Source: Lutjanus erythropterus (Eukaryota > Chordata > Actinopteri > Lutjaniformes > Lutjanidae). From it: a stretch of DNA of 64,000 bases. Under the pieces are notes generated by a model. It saw only the letters and a list, made by a program, of their open reading frames with translations. It did no database searches and had not been told where the DNA came from. The stretch is taken from NCBI GenBank assembly GCA_020091685.1, contig CM034595.1, positions 12,266,525-12,330,524 on the forward strand, read 5' to 3'. A program made the position numbers and the translations under genes. Within the stretch, counting starts at the first letter, position 1, and every line of letters begins with the position of its first letter. This document shows, piece after piece, positions 1-12,000 of the stretch.

Positions 1-2395
1 AGGATTATATAAATATTTGTCCATTCCAACCCTTGTGAAATGGGCAAATAAAATATCTGTAGTATAATAACACATTTGGATGAACTAAGGCGTAGATCAA
101 CAAGAGTCTGGGCTACGCCATAAATATACTAACCTCAGTTTCTTAATTAATTGAACAGGTTTGGCTATAGCAAAATAAAATCATGTGAGTATTCTATATC
201 TTTCTTCATACATGTCCACTGGCTGAAAATAGTTGGAAATACAATATAAAAGACCATCAGTTGCCTATCTCTTGTATGTAGATGTGAAGTTTCAACCATC
301 ACTGTACTTAAAGTGACTACTTCAACTTTTTGATCTCCTTTATTTTCTCTTTTACGACTTTAGAACTACTGTTTGAAGACTCCAGTTAGAATCTTACTTA
401 CATTCCCAAAATAATGAGGATAGGTGTTCAGCAGACTATTGTTGAGGATGGATTGCTCAACAAAAGCAAAATATAAGCAAAATCATTGTGTGCTTTTTAG
501 TTGTTGAACTTCATCAGTTAAAGGTGCAATAAGTGAATCTGGTCGTCAGATATGTCGGTCCGAGCCACCAAATTTGGGTGCAGATTCTGGGAGTACAGAA
601 GACCAAAATTGACTGGGAAAAAGTCTGATTGAAGTTTTTACTGTGGACAAATACAGTAGCTCTACCATAAAACAGCTGCTTTTAGAATGGAGTTTGGTTT
701 AATGTTCTGTCCACTGGAAAGACTGCTGGGAGCCACGAGGGTATTTTAACGTTAATAATTTACATGTGTTATGCTGACCTATCTAATAATGAGCCTTGTA
801 AACAAGCCTTGATGTAGTACCCTATTTAGTATATCTCATTATGTCAAGAAAAGTTTGCTTTTATAACAAGATATTTACAGTATACATATGTTATAATACC
901 AAGATATTGTCATTGTTCTTTTTATTAAACATGCTCATCCATTAACTCTCCACAATCAACAGTTTAATATGCAAGAACATTTCATTTAAACATTTAATAT
1001 TCAAAATGCAAGATATTTCCTGATTGAATAATTTGAATTTGACCTGTGATCAATGTGTTTTGTGCAGTGTTAAAATAAATAAATGAAAATGTCTCATGTC
1101 CTTTGTAAATAAATTTACAGGCAAAATCTCTTTACATATTAAACATACAATATGTGAGTTCTGTTGCTAGGTGTTTTGTTCCAGAAATGCATATTATACA
1201 GAAGCTTTAATGTTGTTCAGTCTAGCTATTGTAATTTTATTTATTAAGGTATTAAACACAGTTTACATAACACTTTCCTGTGTTCTGTCAGCCTCCGCAG
1301 TGGTCTAAAATGCCCCAGTACGATGGCATATTACACAAGCTTGTGAGGAAATGTGCTCTTTCTTTGAATCATTCACTGCAAAACCTGGAAAATGTGCCAG
1401 CAAACAATACTGCTGGGCTTATGCTTGATTTCAATGTGTGAAAATACAAATATGGTGTGAAATGCGTCACTTTCAGCACACTGGTTCTGTTTTGAACAGA
1501 TGTTATTTGTATTGCTACTGAGAACATGAGCTTATAAGCAGAATAGTAGAAAATGGAGACTGTCCAACCACAGTTGATACTTTCAGTTTAATACTTTACT
1601 ACTCATCTTAATGTTTCTTGTGTTCAGATTGATAAGAACTGACCAAAAAGTCATCAATGTCAATAGTAATACAATAATACGGATCATGATTACCAGTAAA
1701 AGTACTAGTATATATTACTACACTGTCACTGCTACCACTACTGTACACTTTTTGCTTCTGCTAAAAATAACACAACCAGCAGCTGGGGATTCACAGCCGC
1801 TGGCTTGCTGTCATTCTTACCCTCTCCACTTCGGCATCCATATAAAGCTCTGGCTTCCCACTTGACTGGCTGATGATGAGTGACAGCATCCCTGATTCCC
1901 AGACTCTGGAGCCGGCCAACAAGAAGTAGAGGAGGGTGGGCTGAGATGCCAGCGAGATGGATCAGGGCATCTGTTCTGGATGATTTGGTGCAGGCTGGAC
2001 TGGGCGGCCATGAACAAATCACTGCTTCTCTGCTTCTTGATGATGGACCATTTGCTTTCCTTATTTTACTGTTAACAGACAAGGAGGAGTTGATCCAACC
2101 CTAGAGGAAGACTTGGTAATATTTAACTCTTATAGCAATTATTTTGGCTGTGGCAGTGGCTGGCGGTGGCAATGACATCAGTCGTAGCAGTGTGGATAAG
2201 TAATGAAATGGTATGTATCACCATGAGAGTTATTTATGTGCCTAAAGTGCCAACCCTTGGTCTGTCAGTTTGAATAATGGTGGACTCTGTGTGTCTGTAG
2301 GATGTAGCAGGGCCCATTAATCTCCAGGGACTAGCCCTAGCCTAGAATGACCAGTATGGGTCCCTTTACCCAATCAAAAATGAAGGTAAGAGCGT
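1..2395. other. Intergenic sequence, nothing identified
   Basis: AT-rich sequence with no supported exon. The open frames on both strands around 1611-2104 overlap one another and resemble no protein I know. A GGTGGC-rich patch at about 2150-2175 is low complexity only. Confidence 0.6.
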
Positions 2396-3889
2396 TTAAA
2401 AGGTAACTTCAGTAGTTTTCAGCCTGGACCCTATTTCTCCATCTTCACACCAATGTGAGGATGATACATTGTTTCAATTTTCCATTTGGTCCGTTTCTGA
2501 TTCATAAAGGCAAAACTCAAACAGAAATTGTAAATCCATACACTCACTACATGACAGTGTCTGAGTAAGAGGCTATAAATGATGGATGTTTAATTTCCTA
2601 TGAATTCTTCACAATAAAAGCCCCCCATTGTTTTGTTATTTAAAAGCTTTTATTATGCAGCAGCAAAATAGGGAAATGTAGGGTTTTCATCAACGGTAAC
2701 CTGACACAGCTCCTACTGGGCTGAACGCAAACATAAAATGTTAATGTAAAGCAGATACCTAAAGGTAAAAAAGAGGGATGCGGGAGATAAACTAAAATTT
2801 AAACCACAGAGATTCAGTTTGAAGCTGCAGAAGTATTGAGAGTTAAACACACAGAGGCTTTTTAAAATTGCCTTTCTCTATGCTTTCCTGCACAGGCATG
2901 AGCGGGGAGAGGAGAAGCTGGCAAGCCTTGGCTCGACTGGTTTTTGGTTGACATATGTCTGTCTTTGGTTTTAGATGGATTACATAAACTCTTGTTGGGA
3001 AGCTTTTATTTTAAAGTTGTTGTGCATTCACACCAGCCCAAGTTGAAAGAGGTGATAAAATTCTTGTTTCTGTAAATGAAGTCTGGTGGTTTTGGCAAGA
3101 GGAATAAATTGGCTATTTCTGGTTAAACAACTCTTTGACAAAAACGCCTGCCTCTCTAAGGATTCCTTCCATAATGCTGGTAGATTCAATCACAATCTGA
3201 GCCTGTCAGTGGCAAAAACAAACACTTTTCATGGACGTAGTTTGACGGTTCACAATTGCCCACAAGTTCACAGCTGACTGCTGCACCGGTCTCGCTCAAT
3301 ACTTGACCACTTTCTAATTCTGGTGTCCCCATTAGTCACTTAGTGCCGGTTCACATCTAAAGGTTTCTGAATTGAACCAACTGGTCTGGTTTGTGTTCAC
3401 AAAGGGACATAGTCATGTGGTGCAAATATAAGGTAAAAGACAACAAATGGCCAAAATTTTACCAGGATATCATACAGCATGAGGCACTGTCAGGTTTTGT
3501 TCATGTTGGTGTTGATCTTAAGTGTATATACTCAGACTCTCGAGGGCCACACATAAGACTATAAGGCGGGTATTAAATAATTTCATTATGCAGGCATTTC
3601 TCGCTTCTTTGAGTGTCCTGCCAGTCCACATTTTGGTAGCAAAAGCACTACTAGTTCACCAGTCACTGAGATAGTACAAGAAAATATTTTTTAACCAATT
3701 AAATGACACAGAGAACAGTTGTTTGGTCTGCACCAGAGTTCGAGTCTGGAGTTCTCACCAAACTAAACAAACCTCACCAAGGGGGAACTCCAGAGTTCAA
3801 TTCAAATGTACTGGTGCGAACCCACCCTTAGACACAAAAACTTGGGAAAATAGGATCTAGATTAAAAAAAACATCAAGTTACCCTTTAA
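2396..3889. mobile_element. TTAA-flanked non-autonomous DNA transposon (copy 1, interrupted)
   Basis: TTAA occurs at 2396-2399 and 3886-3889. Just inside, the two ends are inverted copies: AAGGTAACTTCAGT on the left and, on the other strand, AAGGGTAACTTGAT, each followed by a shared GGACCCTATTT-like segment. TTAA duplication suggests a piggyBac-type element with long terminal inverted repeats. No transposase frame is present. A second element is inserted at 3344-3831. Confidence 0.75.
3344..3831. mobile_element. DNA transposon nested inside the 2396-3889 element
   Basis: The host element should read CACTTAGACACAAAA, as in other copies I know. Here it is broken after CACTTAG and resumes at CTTAGACAC, giving a 5-8 bp target duplication (TCACTTAG against ACCCTTAG). 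The insert ends are imperfect inverted repeats, GCCGGTTCACATC and, on the other strand, GGGTTCGCACCAG. The size and duplication suit a short hAT-like non-autonomous element. Confidence 0.65.
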
Positions 3890-5336
3890 ATCAACTCTTC
3901 TCTTCTCTCTTCTTCATTCCCCCTGCTGCAATAAAGTTCAACATATGCCTGTGTTTCTTACAAAGTGTCTAGCACCACAAGCACCTTTTCAAATGTAGAT
4001 ATGACAATCCAAGTGTATGCAACCATCTGTTCTAAGTGAAACTCAGAGAAGGACCAGGGCATTTTGTCTTTCCTTTTCCAAGTATGCCCACCAAGCATTC
4101 AGGTAGACTTGCAGACTCTACTCCTTTAAGGGTTTGATAACACTCCAACAATGTATCAAAAGAAAATAAGAACCACAAGAGTGTTGACGCACAAGGGCAA
4201 AGCAGTAATGCTCTCAGTCAAGGAACTTAATAGTTTTGGTTTTTTAATCCCACTCGCTGAGACCTCTCGGAGGAAAAATAGCCCAATTTGGGCTGCAAGG
4301 AAACCGGACCGGTCTCGATCTTGGACTGAATCATAGCCTCCACAACAAAACAAATTTGCATCAATGATTATTTTCCAAGGATGGAGAAAAATCTTGCAGA
4401 AAACTTTCCAGAGGAAATTATTGACAAACAGTCACCACAAAGGTAACATTAGCCCTCTGACGAGCATGCATCGTTCAGCATGTGATATGTATTACTTATC
4501 CAGATCTTTACAAGTGTTGCATTGCTGTACGATACAGTGTGCCTAATGTGAGCAGGCAGTCGCAATTGAGATTATTGAGCTGGACTAAAGTGTCTCGGCC
4601 GCCAAAGAGAAGGTAAACTTTATTGGACCTTGCATAATTTGATAGCTTAAAGAAGAACCTGATCTCCTCTTTCTGTTCGCTGTGGTATGGTTGATGCTCC
4701 TTTGGATGTGCTGATACATAGCTACAATATCCAGACTGGTGTCATTTAAGTAATTCTACCTAAAGCCTGTGTGATAATATTACTTGAAAAGACAGCCTTG
4801 AATTGTTTTACTGTTATTCAGTGGTGGAAAATGTGCTCAGATCAATATAAATCTTGTATCCTCTAATTAGATTTTCAAATGAAAATAAAAGTATAAAAAA
4901 TATATTCAATTTAAAGCAAAACCATTAAAAAATCTACATAGGTAAAAGCACAAATATCAGCTAAAGGTATTAAAACTATCACATGTAAAAGTGCTGGTTC
5001 TGCAGAAAAAAAAAGTTCACATTATGAGATTGACAATATGGAGGCAGTGAGGTATGAGCAGTATTTTACTGTTGTATGTGGTTGAGGTGGAGCTAGTTCC
5101 TCTTCTGGTCACAATGATAAGTCCAGTTAACACAGGTATTAGCTGGTTTATGGTAAGAAGATAAATCTGAGATGATTAATGGAGTATAAAAGAAAAAAGT
5201 TCGGTAACACAAATTAATTTATCAAAAGGGTCACAAGCCGGAAAGGCTGGGAGCCTCTAGCTTAATCTTTAACCTTGTGTTTATATATAAGGTCATTCTC
5301 TTTTTAATGTAAAATCTTAATCTGGGAATTAAATAG

Positions 5337-5936
5337 TAGGGATGCACCAATCTGATACTCAGTATTATTCCAATACCGGTCAAAATAACTAGATTGGATA
5401 TCAGGGGGTGGAAAGTAAAATCTGATAAGATCCATTAGCCTGAACATTTACGTAAATGCTTGACTAAACTTCATGTGACGTGACATAAAAAGAAAAGTAT
5501 CATCGGAGTAACGCAGATGAGCCGGATATGTCAAGTGAACAGTAGCTACACCTGCCATCATGTCAACTGTGCGGAGCTATTTTAAGCTCAAGGAAGAAAA
5601 AAGCAAAACGTCCAAGTGCTATTTAATGCAACCTACTTAAATTTCATTTTGAGTGTTCGAATGGTGCTGACCAATCCAAAATGCTGCTAACAGTTCTGTG
5701 TGAGAAAAAGTCTCATTAAAAAGAAGCTGCAGGATTGCAAGACTGAGCCATGTTGTGGGCTGTGTATTTTAGTGAAGCAGAATATTTGATGTTTTTGTAG
5801 ATTAAGCAAAGTGCATCCATACAAGTGTATTATTAACAGCTTAGTTGTTCAAGAGAAGAAAGACGATGGTATTGGCAGATAGTCAAGGTTGCGGTATTGG
5901 TATTGGACATGAAAAAGTGGCATCAAGCCATCCCTA
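5337..5936. mobile_element. hAT-like element relic with a BED-finger-like coding trace
   Basis: The 600 bp segment is bounded by TAGGGATG and CATCCCTA, a terminus I recognise from fish hAT-type repeats. Next to both ends the sequence contains related inverted words (CCAATACCGG; GGTATTGGTATTGG). Inside, 5560-5640 can be read as a 26-codon frame containing SYFKLKEEKSKTSKC, which resembles the start of a BED zinc finger as found in hAT transposases. The rest of any transposase is gone. No clear 8 bp target duplication is visible. Confidence 0.65.
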
Positions 5937-6017
5937 GTAACTAATAAGTATAGTTGTGTAAATGTAGTACAGTGAAAAGAAAAAGAGTGCCCACTGAAAT
6001 GTAGTGCAGCAGAAGAA

Positions 6018-6927
6018 TTAAAATGTAAGTTTATTATTTTTCAGTCTGGACCCTATTTGAATTTCCACTGAATTAAACCCTTAATTAGATGTTAAATATC
6101 AGGAGTGGAGTGAACAGCGAGAATATTTTCACATCTACCTTTGTGAATAAATAAACTCATAAGTTTATTTTGACCAAACAACCTGGGTGTGGGACGTCTG
6201 TGGCAGCTGTGGGTTTGGCTCCCGCCCGCGGTACTTCGCTGCGTGTCATCTCTCTCTTCCCCTTTTCTGTCCTCACTTAAGCGGTCCTACTAAATAAAGG
6301 CATAAAAGCCCCAAAAAATATATTTTCAATAATTGCTCTCCCAACTCAAACACTTATGCTACATGTCCACAGGGGTGTTTCTAGAGGCAAGGGGTTGCGC
6401 ACAGATTTCCCAGCTTTGGATGCTTGATGGGCATGCCACTAGATGGTGTCACAGTAGACAGGTGATCTCCTCGGAAACCAATACACAAGTGTGCAAACGC
6501 TTCCTAGCTGCAACTGATTGGACAAATGCTTTCACTCGTGGGCTATCTTCTCCTGGATTTCAAATCGGACCAACATGGCAGCTCTTTTGGAAACTTTCTC
6601 TTATATCACGAAAATAGTTCAACAAAATGTGTTTCTAAATCTGTCTTCATTTTAGTTCATAGGTCGTCATGTCAAGTAAAAGTTTATTGGAAGTTTCCAG
6701 AGGCAGCGAGTCATGCTGGACACCCCTGATTTGCGTAAAATAGCTTAGACCTCAACTTTATGCAAATGAGGAGCCGCCAACATGCCGCCCTGTCTCTCAA
6801 AACAAAAGGCAACGCCACCAGGCTGCTTACAAAGAAAATGAATGGAAGGGTGGAAATGATGGATTGTATTGACACGCACCATCAGCCACAAAAGAAGTGG
6901 GAAAAAAATACCAAAGTTACCCTTTAA
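6018..6927. mobile_element. TTAA-flanked non-autonomous DNA transposon (copy 2)
   Basis: TTAA is at 6018-6021 and 6924-6927. The left interior has TTTTTCAGTCTGGACCCTAT, matching the left end of copy 1, and the right end reads CCAAAGTTACCCTTTAA. The left terminus is worn (AAATGTAAGTTT in place of AAGGGTAACTTT). A SINE tail lies inside near its left end. Confidence 0.7.
6185..6331 (+). mobile_element. 3' part of a tRNA-type SINE
   Basis: The segment has a B-box-like GGTTTGGCTCC, then a CGCTGCGTGTCATCTCTCTC segment, then CTAAATAAAGGCATAAAAGC and an A-rich tail. This is the layout of a common fish tRNA-derived SINE. The 5' end with the A box appears to be missing or too diverged. Confidence 0.55.
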
Positions 6928-8214
6928 GTAGCATTAAATGGAAACAGTCGAATAAAGTACTAGTTGCACTTAAGTACAATATTTGAATAAACGTACTTTG
7001 TTTCTTTCCACCACTGGTCGTATGCTCTGCTAAGTTCACCAGCTAGTGCAGGTAGTATAGGGTGGTGTTTTAGAGCTTTTTCACTGGAAACAGCTGCCAA
7101 AAAAGATGCTGTGAGAGTGACCCAAAACAGTAAAGGTGCAGCAGGACAACTAAACAATGAGCTAAAACTGACTTTAAATTTCCATAAAGCTGAGGGGAGC
7201 TGCAGGTTCATCACTACAAGCGACTGCTTTCACATAGTCACATTGATTTCACATTGTCATTTGATACATTTACTGTACTATTATGATTATAGTCCTTTAA
7301 ATGGCTAAGTAACCTGTGGAAGCACTCCTGATGATGAACAACCACGTCAAGTATATTTGTTGTCTGCCTCCATGGCGTATATAATTATTCCATGTGCATG
7401 CTGCTTTTGATGCATAACTGATGAATAATTAAGAATGCACAAAGTGGATCACTGCCAGTATATTGACTGTAATGCATTATGCTTTTTGCGTAGTGCAATT
7501 GAATCTGCAATGTGGAATGTGTTACAAATAGCTGCAGTGAGACAGACTGTGGAGATCCTCCATGCAGCACCTACATAATGTGTTTTCATGTGAAAGATCC
7601 CACTTTGACCCAAGAGGAATATGTGGTGGAATTAGACTCTCTGGTTTGGCTCTGGCGGAAACCGAAGAAAAAAAACTGCTAACTTTAGCCAACACTAATA
7701 CTGAGGGAAGGTCATGAGGGCAACCGCAATTTAGCTGATCAACTCTGTCATTTAATATGGGAAATGTAATGATTTATATGTGAGAGTTTACACCTACTGT
7801 ATATTAGATTGAAGCAACATGATGTTGGACGAATGCCTGCAACTTTAATGTGATCACTCAAAACCAGATTTAATAAGTATCATTAGTGGCTCTATGAATA
7901 TCTGGATGTTTTAGTGTTCCTGAAATAGAGAAATGCATAATTAAGAGTTTTTGCTGTCTACAGTCCAGATGAACAAAGTGTCCATTAAAATGCTGCCATA
8001 GGTAATGGATTTGTAGCCTAAGCTTTTTATACTCTGGCGCAGAGTCTAACTATTCATTTGGTTGAGGACCCAACTCATAAAATGAGTTCTTTTATTTTGT
8101 TTTTCTGTTTTTCTATTCGTCTGTTGGCTATACCTCACAGTTCAAACTCTCTGTGAGTGTTTCTGTTCCTTTACTCTGAGAAAGAAGGGGTCCAAAAGTT
8201 TCTTGGTTGAACTA
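6928..8214. other. Intergenic sequence, nothing identified
   Basis: AT-rich and without a supported exon or a repeat I can name. Confidence 0.5.
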
Positions 8215-9010
8215 TCTGGGTGGGTTATAGGTAAAATCCATGGAATATAATCGGGTTCCTGCTAGAACACCCTGGTCGAGTGACTAGATAAAACTCTTGG
8301 GAGTATAAAATGGTTCTTGATACAGTCCCTGGGGTGGGTTCCAGATAAAACCCGATGGGTTCTAGATAAACCCACTGGACAATAAAATGGCTCTTTGTAG
8401 AATCCCTTGGAGGATTCTGGATAAAACCCTTCAAATATAAAAGGATTCTCTGTAGAACGCCCTGGGTAGGTTATAGATAAAACCTTCAGACAAATCCTGT
8501 TGGTAGGTTCTAGATAAAATCCTTGTGGGTTCCTGGTAGAACCCCTTGGGTGGATTCTAGATGAAATCCTTGAAATATAAAAGGGCTCTCAGTGGAGGCC
8601 CCTTGGTGGGTTCTAGATAAAATTCTTGGAATATAGAAAGGTTCGTGGTAGAACCTCCTGGGTGGGTGGGTTCTAGATTAAAGGCGGTGGGATTTAATAA
8701 AACCTTTAGCACCTTTAGAAGGTGGGAAGGTTCTGGATAATACCTCCAGAAAGGGTTTTGAGTTGAAGCATTACACCATAGAAGTGTTATCTGTAGAACC
8801 TTTCATCGGGTGTTCTAGGTGAATCCCTTCACAGATGGTTCTACGTATAATCCTTTATGTTGGGTTCTAGGTAGAACTCTCTGAAAGGGAGCCAAGTGGA
8901 ACCTCTTTTCAAGGTTCTGCCAGGATCCAAAAACGGTTCACGTATGGGGAAAGCCAAAGAACCCTTGATGGTCCTAGTCAGAACCAACATTTCTAAGAGT
9001 GTTCTTTACG
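8215..9010. repeat. Degenerate tandem repeat (minisatellite), about 56 bp unit
   Basis: The word CTAGATAAAACC (with variants) recurs at about 8280, 8340, 8362, 8417, 8474, 8510, 8558, 8613 and 8674. Most units read AGATAAAAcccTTGGaatATAAAA, then GGTTCTctGTAGAACccCCTGGGTGGGTTCT. Unit length is 54-58 bp with some shortened copies. GGTTCT and AGAACC alternate, so each unit has internal dyad symmetry. From about 8760 to 9010 the units are still recognisable by GGTTCTAGGTAGAAC-like words but strongly diverged. Confidence 0.85.
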
Positions 9011-12000
9011 TGCATCCAAGAGCAAAGAATCCTCTACACGCAGAACTCTCCCCCAATTAGCATTTATTAAAAAATCCCTACCTGGAAATATTGGCGGAAA
9101 CTGGCTCCAAGATTTACATGGGTAAGAACTGCATGAATAAGAGATTCTGTTTGGTCTACACAAAACTACGTAAATGTCTGAGAAATGTTACAGTAGCTGC
9201 CAGCGAACTGGAGAAGCACTTTGTCGTTGTGCCGTGGCCCATGTTGTACAAGGTCCAAGCGCTGTGGAATGAGGAGTCGACTGCTGTCTGGGAGATAGAG
9301 ACTGAGTGGAACCCATCACTATTACCTTGGCTGTTTGTGGTTGTCCGCCTGCCATATCCCTCTCCCCACAAGCAGATGGTAGCGTCGCCGGCCTGCCAAG
9401 TTTACACTGACGAGAATGTGCGCGCATGTGTGTGTGACACGAGTATCCATTGGTGTATATGTGTGGACGTGACCGCACATAAAATTGTACGTGGCAATAA
9501 CACGGTAGAGTTCATTCCCATCCATCGCGAAGGGCTACTTGAAAATTCCTCCTTATCTTCCACAACAGACGGTGGACTGTATGTTTTTGTGTCCATTACG
9601 GATCACGTCATGGGGAAAAAAAGTGATGAGTTTTGACTGGACATATGTGAGAAAGGATGTAATATGGTAACCTTACTATGCTGCAAAATGACACAGCAAG
9701 TGAAGAGAGGGGAAAGCAATGCAGTCAAAGCCAGTCAGCAGACCACATTGCATGTCAGTATGTCCTGCAGATGTAGGCCTGTATCTCTCACTTATGCCAT
9801 AATTTACACATATCAAACAGCAGGCTGAGTCAGGCTTTTCACTTGGGATCCTTGTATTTTTTATGTCCCTCCATGTTTGCCAGTTATCATAATTGGGGAA
9901 ATTAACAGTGACCAACCACCCCAGAGACAGCAGAGGAGACAAATGGCTGCCATGAGGATAGAGGAACCAGCCAACTGATAAATTAAAGCATGCATGGCCG
10001 CAGCTCTTATGAGCACATATGGATGTGATTAATAATGATATTGTTGGAGATTACTAAAAAGGAAAACATGCTGTTGGAGTTACAGCAAAATGATTTGGAA
10101 TTAAGATGAGGATCTCGGATGAGTGCCTCATACTGTAACAGGTAGAGGAATGCTGAGTCAGGATCTAACAGCGCGCAGTGGTGAAAGAAGTCTTCAGTTC
10201 CTCTACTTGAAGTTAAAGTAACAATGCAACCATTTTAAAATACTCAAAAGTAAACTCAGCTTGCCTACAACGTGCATTCCATCATGGATGTATTAAACAC
10301 AGGATGTTGGAAGCAAAGATGGTGCTTATTCAGTCCGGTGAGAATTTCACACCTGAATCATACGCTAAAAAAGTGGGTATGCAGCCCACTGAATATGCAA
10401 AGTACTGATTCTCCTGCCCGACTTACTGCTAGGCCTATAGACTACATCGTGATGATGTCACAGATTTTATGAATTGCCCATCTCTGCTCTTGGAAAGTTT
10501 TACAAATAATGTAATAAAACCTCCATGGACCAAAAATTCATAACACAAAGACTCATAATTGACCTTGAGGCATCCTGTCGACAGTTTTGCAGATGTCTTT
10601 GGTGGCCTATGGGAAAATGAACTGTAGTGGGTTTTTTTCCCCTGCAATACTGCGAGTAGCCACTGGGCGAAGTTGGAAGCGAAGCTGAGCAGCAACGCCA
10701 CTTCTATGTTTTGTTATATATCTATGGTTTCCCGCCTTTTTGCTAAAGTAGAGCCTGTGTCAACATGGTGAGAGCGGCGAGAGACACTCTGCAGTGTGAG
10801 GATTTTATAACCGAACTATAGGAGGATGCACATTTGTACTTTCTCTGTGTGAAAATATGATGTTTAAACATCACAGATGATGAAGAAAGATATTAAAATT
10901 TTACTGGTAAGATAACGTAGGCTAATTAAGTGTTGCACACTGAACCGAAAACAGTTAATCATTGAATATTCATTTTGAATGGCCAAATCTGATTCACTTG
11001 AAAACATTCTTAGCTAGGAACAGCCCTAGTGTCGTGTGATAAAACTGCATATTTTATTGTGACCAGTCCAAGGCACCCATGGATTAATCATGCTGTGTAA
11101 TGTGCATCTTGAAATGCCACACCTGTCAGGTGGATTAGCTGCCTAGAGAAAAGCTGCTGCGCCCGGACTCTTTTTTTCAGAGCTCTACCCTTTTTTGTGC
11201 AGCTACTCCATCCGCTTCTATTTGTAAATCCTTGAACTTTTCAGAAAGTGTGGTGTTGTCATCATCGCTTCTTTTTCAGGCAACCAGTAACACTCAGTGA
11301 AAGTTCAATCAGGAAGACTATCTTTACACCTCATTCATTCGCTCTCTTTCTTATTCTCTTTCTTGCTTATTCTCAATCAGCTGATTATAGGTGTTCACTT
11401 TTCTGTTAAACAACCAGATATAGCCGCTATCTCCATCAGCCAATCATGTCATTGCCAACAAACTTTAAAATCTGTTCTCCTCTTGGCTGTCGTCTGCCGT
11501 TCACCTCCAGTTCTTCTAATCCAGTGCCCAGGTTGAGCTCATCAGAAGTCCATTCCTCATCACATCCAGATCTTCAGCCGTCCCTTCACCACCACCACCA
11601 GTGTCTAGACTCCATTAGGGGGTTTCCTACATGAATAACAGCTTCAATACTATACTATATAATAATATAAATGATGACATCATGATGAAGCCTAATCTAA
11701 GACTTTCCACATTTCTCATCCAGATTGTGCACGTCAGTTAAATGTATTTTGTACACCCTGACTGAAATATATATTAGATTTGGACTTATCACCCTGTTAA
11801 CTAAGAAAATGGATGGAAATGGACATTAATGTGGTATTGAGTAAGCTTCCTAGTTAATGTCAATCATAATGTTCAACCCATACATAGTGTACAGTCACTT
11901 TATCACCCTGCACCCCAGTGTCCTGCCGGCAGCTAGCTGCTGGCTGCTGGCTGTAGCTGTATATTCTGAAAAGTAATTACTTAGCTTAGCTGTAACATAA

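Noticed and set aside
8225..8434. Minus-strand open frame with repeated peptide words
   Set aside because: The peptide repeats come from the DNA minisatellite. The frame breaks after four units, so it is not under coding constraint.
8215..9010. CRISPR-like array
   Set aside because: The repeats are head to tail without unique spacers, the units diverge, and the DNA is from an animal.
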